Assembly (NCBI GenBank): GCA_902362455.1
Contig: CABIWJ010000014.1
Location: 1 to 44,211, forward strand
DNA: 44,211 bases
Direction of reading: 5' to 3'
Source of the DNA: Eubacteriaceae bacterium
Lineage (GTDB): Bacteria; Bacillota; Clostridia; Lachnospirales; Lachnospiraceae
The first letter of the stretch is position 1; every line of letters starts with the position of its first letter. Under the pieces are notes generated by a model. It did no database searches. It was not told where the DNA came from and worked only from the letters and a program-made list of their open reading frames with translations. Below, one piece after another: positions 24,071 through 32,170 of this stretch. The position numbers were made by a program, and so were the translations under genes.

Positions 24071-25885
24071 ATGAAAGAAGTTAAAACACCGAAAAAACCA
24101 CTGGCATATTATTATGGGATTGTGTTAATAGTGCTGATCGTATTTAATCTGGTTGTCACACCAATCCTTATGGAGCATCAGGTAAAGGAAACGGATTATG
24201 GAACTTTTATGAGCATGATCGAGAAGAAGAATATTGGTGAAGTAGAAGTTAATGACAATCAGATCATCTTTACAGATAAAGATCAAAAAAATATTTATAA
24301 AACAGGTCTGATGAACGATCCGAACCTGACGGACAGGCTATATGAATGTGGAGCAGTATTCGCAAAAGATATCGATAAGCAGATGTCACCGATCATCAGC
24401 TTCCTGCTGACCGGGGTTTTGCCATTGATCCTTTTTATCGCACTGGGAAATTATATGGCGAAGAAACTGATGGAGCATGCCGGAGGAAAAAATTCGATGG
24501 CTTTTGGAATGGGAAAAAGCAATGCGAAGATTTATGTGCAATCCAGTGAGGGAATCCGTTTTTCAAACGTTGCAGGAGAAGATGAGGCGAAAGAAAACCT
24601 TTCAGAGATCGTTGATTATCTTCACAATCCGAAGAAGTATACCGATGTAGGTGCGTCTATGCCAAAAGGTGTCCTTCTTGTAGGACCTCCGGGAACCGGC
24701 AAAACAATGCTTGCAAAAGCAGTGGCGGGTGAATCAAATGTACCATTTTTCTCAATGTCCGGATCAGAATTTGTTGAGATGTTTGTCGGTATGGGAGCTT
24801 CCAAAGTTCGAGATCTTTTCGGACAGGCAAAGGAAAAGGCACCATGTATCGTGTTTATTGATGAAATTGATGCCATTGGTAAAAAGCGTGACGGACAAAT
24901 GGGCGGAAATGATGAGAGGGAGCAGACCTTAAACCAGCTTCTTACAGAGATGGACGGATTTGAAGGAAATAATGGTGTCATCATTCTTGCTGCAACGAAC
25001 CGTCCGGAGTCGTTAGATCCGGCACTGACACGTCCGGGACGTTTTGACAGACGTGTGCCGGTTGAACTGCCGGATCTTGCAGGCCGTGAAGCAATTTTAA
25101 AGGTTCATGCAAAGAAGATAAAAGCATCTGATGATGTTGACCTGCATACGATTGCACGTATGGCATCGGGGGCATCCGGTGCGGAGCTTGCCAATATTAT
25201 AAATGAAGCAGCATTACGTGCTGTCCGTAGTGGAAGGACCGTTGTAAATGAATCTGATCTCGAAGAAAGTATAGAAGTGGTTATTGCAGGATATCAGAAG
25301 AAGAATGCGGTTCTTTCAGATCAAGAGAAGAAGGTTGTTGCATATCATGAGATCGGACACGCTCTGGTAGCTGCATTACAGAGTCATTCAGCTCCGGTCC
25401 AGAAGATTACGATCATCCCGCGTACCTCAGGTGCACTCGGCTACACTATGCAGGTTGAGCAGGGTGATAAATATCTGATGACGAAAAAAGAACTTGAGAA
25501 TAAGATTGCTACATTTACAGGCGGACGTGCGGCAGAGGAGATCGTATTTGGTGAGATCACGACCGGAGCCTCCAATGATATCGAACAGGCAACAAAAATT
25601 GCAAGAGCGATGATCACCCGCTACGGCATGACAGATGAATTCGACATGGTGGCAATGGAAAACGTGACCAACCAGTATCTTGGCGGCGATACGTCTCTTT
25701 CCTGTTCTGCAGATACACAGAAGGAAATTGATGAAAAAGTCGTGCAGCTCGTAAAAGCAGAGCATGAAAAAGCAAGAAAAATCCTTGCTGAAAACAGGGA
25801 AAAACTGGACGAACTGGCTATGTACCTGTATGAGAAGGAAACAATTACAGGTGACGAATTTATGGATATTTTAGACAGAAAATAA
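24071..25885 (+). CDS. ftsH: ATP-dependent zinc metalloprotease FtsH
   Basis: The 604-residue protein has two N-terminal transmembrane helices (about residues 13-34 and 108-132) around a short outside domain. An AAA ATPase module follows, with Walker A GPPGTGKT near residue 205, Walker [16 protein letters not shown], and second-region-of-homology residues in [20 protein letters not shown]. Then comes the M41 peptidase zinc site HEIGH at residues 426-430, plus the third ligand region near [13 protein letters not shown]. It degrades membrane and short-lived cytoplasmic proteins. It ends without the long acidic tail of some homologues. AGGAGGAAAG precedes the start. A strong terminator follows at 25996. 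Confidence 0.95.
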   Translation: MKEVKTPKKPLAYYYGIVLIVLIVFNLVVTPILMEHQVKETDYGTFMSMIEKKNIGEVEVNDNQIIFTDKDQKNIYKTGLMNDPNLTDRLYECGAVFAKDIDKQMSPIISFLLTGVLPLILFIALGNYMAKKLMEHAGGKNSMAFGMGKSNAKIYVQSSEGIRFSNVAGEDEAKENLSEIVDYLHNPKKYTDVGASMPKGVLLVGPPGTGKTMLAKAVAGESNVPFFSMSGSEFVEMFVGMGASKVRDLFGQAKEKAPCIVFIDEIDAIGKKRDGQMGGNDEREQTLNQLLTEMDGFEGNNGVIILAATNRPESLDPALTRPGRFDRRVPVELPDLAGREAILKVHAKKIKASDDVDLHTIARMASGASGAELANIINEAALRAVRSGRTVVNESDLEESIEVVIAGYQKKNAVLSDQEKKVVAYHEIGHALVAALQSHSAPVQKITIIPRTSGALGYTMQVEQGDKYLMTKKELENKIATFTGGRAAEEIVFGEITTGASNDIEQATKIARAMITRYGMTDEFDMVAMENVTNQYLGGDTSLSCSADTQKEIDEKVVQLVKAEHEKARKILAENREKLDELAMYLYEKETITGDEFMDILDRK

Positions 25886-25902
25886 TGTAGTTAATTAGAT
25901 AA

Positions 25903-25921
25903 TCAATGTCATTTAGATAAG
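25903..25921 (+). repeat. 19-bp direct repeat, right copy
   Basis: This copy is identical in sequence and orientation to 22245-22263 and lies directly downstream of ftsH. Together the repeats bracket the IS4 remnant, cls scrap, bsh and ftsH (about 3.66 kb). Confidence 0.8.
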
Positions 25922-25995
25922 AAAAATAGTTAGTAGTTCTGAAAAATGGAATTATTTTATATAAAGGAGCGGACAAATTCTCATTTACAGGGAGC

Positions 25996-26034
25996 GGAAG
26001 ATTGAGCTGGATAAAATACCCAGCTCAATCTTCC
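25996..26034. terminator. Perfect 15-bp hairpin terminator
   Basis: GGAAGATTGAGCTGG (25996-26010) pairs perfectly with CCAGCTCAATCTTCC (26020-26034) across a 9-nt loop. It lies downstream of ftsH and overlaps the 3' end of the small XRE gene on the other strand, so it may serve both. Confidence 0.8.
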
Positions 26035-26225
26035 ACATGGAATACATCTTCGACCAGCATATTAAAGTACTTTGATATCCGCAGCATAAATTCGGCAGAT
26101 GGGGTGCTGTCCCCACGTTCTATCCTGCCGACCGTTTTGGTGCTGTATCCGATAGCAGCGGCAAGGTCATCCTGGTAAATGCCACGCTGTTCCCGGATTT
26201 CTCTGATATTATTAGTAACCGCCAT
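26025..26225 (-). CDS. Small XRE-family DNA-binding protein
   Basis: The 66-residue protein is essentially one Cro/C1-type helix-turn-helix: NNIREIREQRGIYQDDLAAAIGYSTKTVGRIERGDSTPS, then a short FMLRISKYFNMLVEDVF end. There is no effector or dimerisation extension. Such minimal regulators are common in mobile elements and chromosomal toxin or phage-control loci. AAGGGAT lies before its ATG on the minus strand. Its target is not visible. The 252 bases upstream (26226-26477) contain only insertion-sequence repeats and an AT-rich stretch. Confidence 0.85.
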   Translation of the reverse strand: MAVTNNIREIREQRGIYQDDLAAAIGYSTKTVGRIERGDSTPSAEFMLRISKYFNMLVEDVFHVED

Positions 26226-26329
26226 AAAAATCCCTTCTTTCAGTTCTATAGATATTTCTTTAAATGAAAAACTCAGTGCAAAATCAAAAGGTTTTCTAAT
26301 ACATTCAACATTGTATTTTCTGTTTTTCT

Positions 26330-27905
26330 GGTATTTTATGTGATATAATTCGATTAAAACTGTTGAAAAAAGCTTAATTGTTTACATGCCAAAATAGCGG
26401 CTCGCATTTTCTTCTGCAAAAGTTAATGCAACCCACTTCGTACTGATTATGGATGATTAACTATCTGCTTTTCATTCTTATTCTTTACTAAGTAACTTTG
26501 GACTTAAACATATCTCGTCTGCGGCGACTGGGGACATTTTAAGCACTTCCAACAGTTTTTTCATTTCTTCAGTCTCTACGAGATCATATGGGCTTTTATA
26601 TTCCAGTCCCGGTCTCGTTGTACTGTTGATATGATTTGCGATCAGCGTCATATCTTCCTGGGTATATCCCTTAAAGGTCTTACCTCTCGGAATGACATAT
26701 CTTATAAATTCGTGATTCTTTTCTATGTGAGGTTTCTGCCATGATGCCTGTGGATCACAATAAAAGATTTTGGTTCTTGGTGAACCACTCTTTGTATATT
26801 CGAGAGCTAATGCATTCTTGAAGCATCGTCCGTTATCAGTAAGTATCACCGGAAACAGTTTTCTAAATCTTTTAACCCCTAATACCTTTGTAAGCTTATC
26901 AAATACCTCTATTACCGGATCCATCGCTTCTTCTTCAATCAGTATCATTAACATGACTGAATTATTGTTAAACATGATGGTAAGTAGCACCTGTTCTTTT
27001 GTTCTTAGTCCTCTAACAGTGTCCATTTCAACCACAGCTGTATCAGGATGTTCCTCCATATACTTTTGAAAATCTTCGTACGTTCTTCCCTGTCTGTAAT
27101 TGAACTTATTACACTTAATTTCCGTCTGCTTTTTTCGACGCTTTTTATATTTTACTTTACGTCTAAGGTCCAGGTTGCTTATGGTCAATTCTCCAGCATC
27201 GATATAGTTGTAGATACTTCTTTCAGATACCTTTATTTCATCACTATGTGTATTACATATGTGTGATAATGGCTGTCCTTGAAGAATAAGTGGCGACAAA
27301 ATTTCATCCAATGTCTGAAGTTCACCCTGACTAAGTCTTATTCCTTCACGTGACTCTGAACGTACCTTTTTTGCCTTTGCATCTGCCTTTTCTGCAAGAT
27401 AATAGTACTTGTTATACTTACATGCTTTCTTATTCTTTTCGTTGCATGAATCACATACAAATGGTGCCCTTTCTGTTTTTTTACAAGTATGTGTAACACA
27501 CCTGTCACAATACTGTGTGCAATCATGGTCCATACAAGTCCAACATCTCTTGCTGCAGTACTCATCACCGCAAAGGCCTGTCTTTCTACAACTTGGCGGA
27601 TAAATGCAATCCGTTCCACAAGAATACGGTGTCTTGACCATTATTCTGTTTTGCTTCACTTCTCTGGTAACACTTGATGTGCTTCTACCAATCTCTTTCG
27701 CTATCTGACTAAAAGATTCCTTGGCATAAATACCAGCTTCAATTCTTACTCTTTCCTTAAATGTTATTCGATTGTAATTACTCATTTAACTCCTAACCGC
27801 AGATAGTAATCACCTCGAATCATATCACATAAAATACCTCCCTTCTGCAAAAGTTAATGCAACAAATTTTTCTGTTTACTAACTTTTTTGTTGCGTTAAG
27901 TTTTT
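26330..27905 (-). mobile_element. IS30-family insertion sequence with complex ends
   Basis: A full-length transposase gene is surrounded by repeats. A 24-bp inverted pair with one mismatch lies at 26330-26353 (starting GGTATTTTATGTG) and 27816-27839. A 22-bp direct pair starting CTTCTGCAAAAGTTAATGC lies at 26411-26432 and 27842-27863. A diverged inverted copy of the latter lies at 27890-27905. The true termini could be the 24-bp pair or the GCAAAAGTTAATGCAAC pair; I cannot decide without other copies, so the limits given are outer bounds. Confidence 0.7.
26478..27785 (-). CDS. IS30-family transposase
   Basis: The 435-residue protein has an N-terminal helix-turn-helix (RITFKERVRIEAGIY, SFSQIAKEIGRSTSSVTREV). 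An unusually cysteine-rich insertion of about 80 residues follows (CGTDCIYPPSCRKTGLCG, CSKRCWTCMDHDCTQYCDRC), probably zinc-binding. The C-terminal DDE integrase domain includes VVEMDTVRG, ILTDNGRCF and the Glu in KPHIEKNHEFIRYVIPRG. No frameshift or stop interrupts it, so it may be active. The Cys-rich variant is a recognised IS30 subgroup in Clostridia. It is transcribed from the right end, about 50-75 bases inside the candidate terminal repeats. Confidence 0.92.
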   Translation of the reverse strand: MSNYNRITFKERVRIEAGIYAKESFSQIAKEIGRSTSSVTREVKQNRIMVKTPYSCGTDCIYPPSCRKTGLCGDEYCSKRCWTCMDHDCTQYCDRCVTHTCKKTERAPFVCDSCNEKNKKACKYNKYYYLAEKADAKAKKVRSESREGIRLSQGELQTLDEILSPLILQGQPLSHICNTHSDEIKVSERSIYNYIDAGELTISNLDLRRKVKYKKRRKKQTEIKCNKFNYRQGRTYEDFQKYMEEHPDTAVVEMDTVRGLRTKEQVLLTIMFNNNSVMLMILIEEEAMDPVIEVFDKLTKVLGVKRFRKLFPVILTDNGRCFKNALALEYTKSGSPRTKIFYCDPQASWQKPHIEKNHEFIRYVIPRGKTFKGYTQEDMTLIANHINSTTRPGLEYKSPYDLVETEEMKKLLEVLKMSPVAADEICLSPKLLSKE

Positions 27906-27956
27906 CAATCTAGGCTATAGATATTTTCTTATTGTCAATTATGCAAAATAATGTGT

Positions 27957-27985
27957 CCGATAAAAAGGACTTGCAATTTTATCGG
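27957..27985 (-). terminator. Hairpin overlapping the end of the S24 repressor gene
   Basis: CCGATAAAA (27957-27965) and TTTTATCGG (27977-27985) form a perfect 9-bp stem spanning the repressor stop codon, with AT-rich DNA after it on the minus strand. A TGTGTCCG half-site like that of the operator at 28825-28838 lies at its edge (27953-27960). Confidence 0.5.
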
Positions 27986-28713
27986 CAATGTCCTGTAATA
28001 GCAGAAGCATCAGATTTTCCAAGAACTTTTCCAAATATGTCTAAGCGGTCATTTTCACTAACCTTGATAGGTGCATACTTTTCATTAAGAGAGATAAGAA
28101 AAATTCCGTCTTTATCGTTTTGTAATTTCTTAATATAGGCTTCTCCGTTTAGAGCGAATATGCCGATTTCTCCATTAGCAACAGATTCCTGTTGTAATAC
28201 CCATGCAATCTGACCATCATGGAATTCAGGTTCCATACTGTCACCACTAATGCGGACACCGAAAGTAGTATCTTCCGGCAGGATAGATTCATCTATGCGT
28301 ACAGTCTCTTTCGGTCCGTCTACAAGGAAGTTACCGGTTCCGGCTGATACTGCATTTTCAAAAATATCAATGCTTCGGAATGGAATTATCTTAGCAGTCT
28401 GCTTTTCATACATTCCGGATGCGTGAAGCAGATTGATATAATCCATAGCTTTTTCCCTGCCCTCATCAGTAAGCGATGAGAAGGGATCAGCAGGATTTAC
28501 TCCAAAATATGCTTCATACATGTTAGTAATACCAAGGATTCTACACACTTTGTAAAATATGGTAACGCTTGGTTCAGCAAGATTTCTCTCCCAGTTGGAT
28601 ATGGCTTTATAGGAAATAGTGATGCCTTCCTTTGCCAGTTCATCAGCGAGATCCTGCTGGAGCAAGCCTTTCTTTTTTCTATATGATGAAATGATTTCTC
28701 CGATTGAGTACAT
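27979..28713 (-). CDS. XRE-S24 self-cleaving repressor (LexA/UmuD/phage CI-like)
   Basis: The 244-residue protein joins an N-terminal Cro/C1 helix-turn-helix (ISSYRKKKGLLQQDLADEL, YKAISNWERNLAEPSV) to a C-terminal S24 peptidase: catalytic Ser in VRISGDSMEPEF and Lys in NGEAYIKKL. A candidate autocleavage Ala-Gly bond lies in SAGTGNF, about residue 124. In this family, RecA filaments formed at DNA damage trigger self-cleavage and derepression. It is transcribed divergently from the Y-family polymerase operon, with a perfect palindrome between the promoters, so it is the likely repressor of that operon and of itself. Its -35/-10 boxes are TTGAAT and TATACT with a 17-bp spacer. Confidence 0.88.
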   Translation of the reverse strand: MYSIGEIISSYRKKKGLLQQDLADELAKEGITISYKAISNWERNLAEPSVTIFYKVCRILGITNMYEAYFGVNPADPFSSLTDEGREKAMDYINLLHASGMYEKQTAKIIPFRSIDIFENAVSAGTGNFLVDGPKETVRIDESILPEDTTFGVRISGDSMEPEFHDGQIAWVLQQESVANGEIGIFALNGEAYIKKLQNDKDGIFLISLNEKYAPIKVSENDRLDIFGKVLGKSDASAITGHCR

Positions 28714-28768
28714 ACATACGCCTCTTTTCTTTCATTTTGTTGATTTCAAATGTCTCTTTTCACTCCAT

Positions 28769-28869
28769 AGTATATAGCAATAGTAGCAATTATTCAAGTT
28801 AAAAATCCAATATAATGAGAAAAAGGACACATGTGTCCGTTGACAGTCGATTATTCTTGGGGTTATACT
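28769..28869. promoter_or_regulatory. Divergent promoters around a perfect 14-bp palindromic operator
   Basis: On the minus strand, the -35 TTGAAT (28792-28797 as ATTCAA) and -10 TATACT (28769-28774 as AGTATA) are spaced 17 bp and drive the S24 repressor. On the plus strand, the -35 TTGACA (28840-28845) and a -10 at TTATAC (28863-28868, 17-bp spacer) or TATACT one base on drive the polymerase. GGACACATGTGTCC (28825-28838) is a perfect palindrome lying one base from the polymerase -35, well placed for repression. Confidence 0.75.
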
Positions 28870-28948
28870 ATGCCCTGTAAGAAACATTACTCATATACTT
28901 GGACTAAAGGTTATGGTAGTGACAGATTAAATGCAGGAGGTGATGCAG

Positions 28949-30196
28949 ATGGGAGACAGGGTAATACTTCATTCAGATATCAACTGTTGTTATGCCTCGA
29001 TTGAGCATCTGCATCATCCGGAGCTTGCAGGAAAGCCACTGGCAGTAGGCGGTGATCCGGAGGCAAGACATGGGATTGTCTTAACAGCTGACTATATTGC
29101 CAAGAAGTACGGTGTGAAAACAGGAATGGCACTCTGGCAGGCAAAGGAGGTCTGTCCGGACATAACATTTGTTTCACCAAGAATGGACTTATATCTTCGT
29201 TTCTCAAGAATGGCACATGAGATATATGCAGAATATACGGACAGACAGGAGCCATATGGGATTGATGAGTGCTGGCTTGATGTGACAGGGAGCAGCTCCC
29301 TTAAAGGAGATGGATTGCTCATTGCACAGGAAATCAGCAGGAGAATGAAGTCAGAGCTTGGAATTACAGTCAGTGTTGGTGTTTCTTTCAATAAGATATT
29401 TGCAAAGCTTGGTTCAGACTATAAGAAGCCTGATGCAATCACAACCATGTATAAGAGTGAGTTTAAGCAGAAGGCTTGGTCACTTCCGGTGGCAGATCTT
29501 CTATACGTTGGCAAAAGTACGAACAGAAAGCTTGCATTATTTGGTATCAAAACCATAGGTGATCTTGCAAGGACAGATGAAGAAGTGATTAACAGTCACC
29601 TTGGAAAGATGGGCAGTATCTTATGGTCGTTTGCTAATGGCTATGATGATTCACCTGTCAAGCTGGAGAATACCCACGCTCCAATCAAATCGGTGGGAAA
29701 CAGCACAACGACACCAAAGGATTTAGTATGCGATGAGGATGTAAAGATTGTTCTTTATATTCTGGCTGAGAGTGTTGCAGCAAGACTTCGTGAGAATGGA
29801 TTCCGGTGCAGAGTGGTTGAGATAAGTGTCAGGGATAATGAGTTATTCTCTTTTACCCGTCAGAAAAAGATTGACCATGCAACTAATATCACCGGAGAGA
29901 TAGCTGCATATGCTTATCAGATATTTAAGGAAAACTATAACTGGAGCAAACCAATCCGCAGTGTTGGTGTCCGAGGTGCAGACTTAGTAACAGATAATTA
30001 TTGGGAACAGATTGATTTGTTCTCAAGTGTGGAGAAGCGTGAAAAGCAGATGAAGATGGATTCGGCGGTGGATGAGATACGCAGAAGATTTGGATTTTAC
30101 AGTATCCAGAGGGGACTCATGTACCGGGACAGGATTCTGTCGGCAGTCAATGCAAAAGAAGAACACACAGTACATCCACATGGGTATTTTGGATAA
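28949..30196 (+). CDS. Y-family DNA polymerase (UmuC/DinB type)
   Basis: The 415-residue protein begins LHSDINCCYASIEHLHHPEL, with the first catalytic Asp and a Tyr at the steric-gate position. It continues with GIDECWLDVTG, carrying the catalytic Asp-Glu, and VSVGVSFNKIFAKLGSDYKKP. Helix-hairpin-helix DNA-binding and little-finger domains follow. It performs error-prone translesion synthesis. I chose ATG 28949 because AGGAGG (28935-28940) lies 8 nt upstream; ATGs at 28931 and 28943 precede it or crowd it. The gene is the first of an operon controlled by the palindrome at 28825 and the divergent S24 repressor. A LexA-like domain gene follows by 15 bases. Confidence 0.92.
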   Translation: MGDRVILHSDINCCYASIEHLHHPELAGKPLAVGGDPEARHGIVLTADYIAKKYGVKTGMALWQAKEVCPDITFVSPRMDLYLRFSRMAHEIYAEYTDRQEPYGIDECWLDVTGSSSLKGDGLLIAQEISRRMKSELGITVSVGVSFNKIFAKLGSDYKKPDAITTMYKSEFKQKAWSLPVADLLYVGKSTNRKLALFGIKTIGDLARTDEEVINSHLGKMGSILWSFANGYDDSPVKLENTHAPIKSVGNSTTTPKDLVCDEDVKIVLYILAESVAARLRENGFRCRVVEISVRDNELFSFTRQKKIDHATNITGEIAAYAYQIFKENYNWSKPIRSVGVRGADLVTDNYWEQIDLFSSVEKREKQMKMDSAVDEIRRRFGFYSIQRGLMYRDRILSAVNAKEEHTVHPHGYFG

Positions 30197-30211
30197 AGAG
30201 GGAGGCGGAAC

Positions 30212-30454
30212 ATGAGCGAAGCAGCAAGAATTGATCTGGTAGACAGAGCACCATTGACGGAGAAGCAGCAGAATGTGTATGAAAGCATTATGCAATATCA
30301 GCGTGTGAATGGTTATGCTCCTACTATCAGGGAGATATGCAGGATGGTAGGGGTGGCATCGACTTCAAGTGTTTATGCACATCTGAAAATATTAGAAGAA
30401 AAAGGCTATATAGCAAGGAAGATGGATGCTTCCAGAGCAATAGCAATCTTGTAA
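30212..30454 (+). CDS. LexA DNA-binding domain without the protease half
   Basis: The 80-residue protein matches the N-terminal winged helix of LexA: LTEKQQNVYESIMQYQRVNG, APTIREICRMVGVASTSSVY, then AHLKILEEKGYIARKMDASRAIAIL. It stops exactly where the LexA linker and S24 domain would begin. It therefore cannot self-cleave and should bind SOS-type operators constitutively, or act through a partner. GGAGGCGG lies about 6 nt before the ATG. Sharing an operon with an error-prone polymerase, opposite a full S24 repressor, it could form a split regulatory circuit or protect the element from host LexA timing; both are inference. Confidence 0.85.
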   Translation: MSEAARIDLVDRAPLTEKQQNVYESIMQYQRVNGYAPTIREICRMVGVASTSSVYAHLKILEEKGYIARKMDASRAIAIL

Positions 30455-30468
30455 GGAAGGTGATTACA

Positions 30469-30714
30469 TTGAGCAATAAGGTATATGTTGATGTACTTGC
30501 AGAGTTTTCAAAGGACGGACTGCTCATTCCCAAAGAGATAACATGGGAAGATGGCAGAAAGTATGAGATTACACAAGTAAAAGACAAGCGCAGAGCAGCC
30601 AGTACAAGGGCTGGCGGTGTTGGAGAGCGTTATACCTGTGTGGTAGATGGAAAGGAAATATTCCTTTTCTATGAAGATAAAAATATGTGGTTTATGGAAA
30701 GAGCCGGAGCCTGA
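30469..30714 (+). CDS. Uncharacterised small protein in the polymerase operon
   Basis: The 81-residue protein starts at TTG 30469 (MSNKVYVDVLAEF) with AAGGTGA upstream. It has KDGLLIPKEITWEDGRKYEI early, a basic turn KDKRRAASTRAGGVGERYTC, and an aromatic end KEIFLFYEDKNMWFME. I do not recognise a named family, though similar small proteins often follow polymerase and LexA-like genes in Clostridial elements. It has no membrane segment or signal. The beta-strand-rich pattern suggests a compact single domain. It lies 14 bases after the LexA-like gene, so co-transcription is likely. Confidence 0.6.
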   Translation: MSNKVYVDVLAEFSKDGLLIPKEITWEDGRKYEITQVKDKRRAASTRAGGVGERYTCVVDGKEIFLFYEDKNMWFMERAGA

Positions 30715-30869
30715 TGTGAATGTGTGCTGACAGCACAATTCATATCAGTTGGCTTTAGATCAGCAAAGCCGGGGAATGTGCAGACATTCATCGGAACTCC
30801 CGGCAAAAGGCTTGCAAAGGTGATTTCCCTTTCCTTTACGAGTACAGAATTGTAGATTGATGATTTTGT

Positions 30870-31094
30870 ATGAATAAGGAGCGAACTGAATTGAACAAAG
30901 GAAATGTTATAGAAATTAGATGTAAAAAATGCAATAGGTTAATGATGGAATACTTTGTATGCGGTGATGATTCCGCTGTGGCACTTCAGAATATTGGAAT
31001 TAAGTGTGACAGATGCAAGCGAGTGATGATACTCAAGAAGTATTCCGAGGGAATGATGAAGGAACATTCTGAGAATGGGACTTTCAGAATATAA
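30870..31094 (+). CDS. Com-like zinc-ribbon protein
   Basis: The 74-residue protein carries two CxxC pairs (IEIRCKKCNRLMMEY and IKCDRCKRVMIL) about 38 residues apart, the zinc-ribbon arrangement of phage Mu Com-like translational regulators and similar mobile-element proteins. Com binds mRNA, so RNA binding is possible here. It starts at ATG 30870 or a TTG at 30891. The 155 bases before it contain a CCGGGG...CCCGG-type stem but no gene. A highly structured RNA segment follows directly at 31115-31210. Confidence 0.65.
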   Translation: MNKERTELNKGNVIEIRCKKCNRLMMEYFVCGDDSAVALQNIGIKCDRCKRVMILKKYSEGMMKEHSENGTFRI

Positions 31095-31114
31095 CGATTG
31101 AAAATTAAATTACA

Positions 31115-31210
31115 GCCCACCTGATAAGGGCACATCGAAAGATGGAAGCACCAGAGACGCAGGGGAAACGAACAGTATTTATGATACTGGTTTCCTCGTG
31201 CGTCTTTTTT
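31115..31210 (+). ncRNA. Candidate structured RNA ending in a terminator
   Basis: Three elements follow one another: GCCC/GGGC (31115-31118 with 31128-31131), a CATC-GAAA-GATG hairpin with a GNRA tetraloop (31133-31144), and a strong stem GACGCA-GGGGAAAC pairing with GTTTCCTC-G-TGCGTC (31156-31204) followed by six T. It could be a terminator with a cis-regulatory aptamer, an attenuator for the XRE gene downstream, or a small RNA. The final terminator is firm; the rest is a hypothesis. Confidence 0.5.
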
Positions 31211-31264
31211 AGTGTGGTAAAGGTAATCCGACTTGTTCGTTTCCAATGGCAGCAAGGAGGATTT

Positions 31265-31612
31265 ATGAGCAGTAAAGCACAGACAAGAGAAAAGGATTAT
31301 GAGAGAGGATTACGAATTGCTGATAGGAGAAAGGTGATGGGATTATCACAGGATGAGTTAGCTCATAGAGTAGGTATAGGCAGACAAGCATTATCTGCGA
31401 TTGAAAACGGTGGAGATTTTAAGACACAGACATTAGATAATCTGGCAATCGTACTTGGTGTATCTGTTGATTTCATAATGTATGGGAAGAATGAAGAAAA
31501 TTCAGAACTATTATCTGAGGCAATGGATGTTCTTTCAGATATGGATGAATTGCAGGTTAGGCAATGCCTTGCAATGATTAAGGCAATGAAAAGCGTGTCA
31601 GTAGAAAAGTAA
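31265..31612 (+). CDS. XRE-family transcriptional regulator
   Basis: The 115-residue protein has a Cro/C1 helix-turn-helix (LRIADRRKVMGLSQDELAHR, IGRQALSAIENGGDFKTQTL) and a short acidic C-terminal helix region (EENSELLSEAMDVLSDMDEL) probably used for dimerisation. I chose ATG 31265, with AAGGAGG 6-7 nt upstream; a longer open frame from 31142 runs through the terminator and has no ribosome site. It is the first gene after that terminator, so its expression depends on readthrough or a local promoter. A structured leader follows it. Confidence 0.85.
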   Translation: MSSKAQTREKDYERGLRIADRRKVMGLSQDELAHRVGIGRQALSAIENGGDFKTQTLDNLAIVLGVSVDFIMYGKNEENSELLSEAMDVLSDMDELQVRQCLAMIKAMKSVSVEK

Positions 31613-31613
31613 T

Positions 31614-31755
31614 TGTCGTGTTTACACGACATAAGTGTCGCCTACACACGGTCGGCAATTAAAGGCTGGCAGGATACAATAATCATGTGCTTGAGATACA
31701 GCACACCACGAGAGTGGAGGCGCCAAAACTCTCCAATACGAAATCGTAAAGGAGA
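31614..31755 (+). promoter_or_regulatory. Structured leader before the resolvase-like gene
   Basis: TGTCGTGT-TT-ACACGACA (31614-31631) is a perfect 8-bp palindrome directly after the XRE stop. Further on are a GTGCT...AGCAC stem, a CCAC-GAGA-GTGG hairpin with a GNRA tetraloop, and GGAG.../CTCC pairing near the ribosome site AAAGGAG. This looks like a 5' UTR with regulatory folding, or an operator followed by a structured leader. Confidence 0.45.
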
Positions 31756-31762
31756 CAACAAA

Positions 31763-32170
31763 ATGAATAAAAGAGATTTTAACGTAGTAGGAAACGAAGG
31801 TACAGATAATCAGGAGCTTGCAAAGGGTATTGCATTTGTAAAGTCACGCAGAGCAGAACTTAATGTAGTCCAGATGGTCGAGAATATGCGTGATCAGGCA
31901 ATGCCTAATGGAGTAATAATCAATGATGCGTATTGTGATCGTTCAATGACAAGGGACTATGACAGAGAAGGTCTGAATGCTTTCTTTGCAACACTTAAAG
32001 AGGAAGACTTTGAGGTTGTAGTAGTCAGAAGCCTGAATGAGATCACAGATGACATTTATGATTTGGAAGAATTTGTTAAGACCATCACAGATATGGGCAT
32101 ATGGCTCTATTCTCTTGAAGTCGGTCCGGTGCCAATTATTGTATCTCATGCAGAGGATTTTGGATGCTAA
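31763..32170 (+). CDS. Degenerate resolvase-domain protein, catalytic serine not conserved
   Basis: The 135-residue protein keeps the fold pattern of a serine-recombinase N-terminal domain: AKGIAFVKSRRAELN, then DAYCDRSMTRDYDREGLNAFF, EEDFEVVVVRSLNEITDDIYDL and a WLYSLEVG end. The position where YVRVS carries the catalytic Ser reads FVKSRR here, and the E-helix and DNA-binding domain are absent. It is unlikely to recombine DNA and may act as a regulatory or partner subunit. I chose ATG 31763 (AAAGGAG upstream) over a longer frame through the leader. Its stop overlaps the next start. A related protein occurs at 32706. Confidence 0.65.
   Translation: MNKRDFNVVGNEGTDNQELAKGIAFVKSRRAELNVVQMVENMRDQAMPNGVIINDAYCDRSMTRDYDREGLNAFFATLKEEDFEVVVVRSLNEITDDIYDLEEFVKTITDMGIWLYSLEVGPVPIIVSHAEDFGC

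Noticed and set aside
22245..25921. Target-site duplication of a single transposon
   Set aside because: At 19 bp it is too long for usual IS4 duplications, and no matching inverted terminal repeats were found around the segment.
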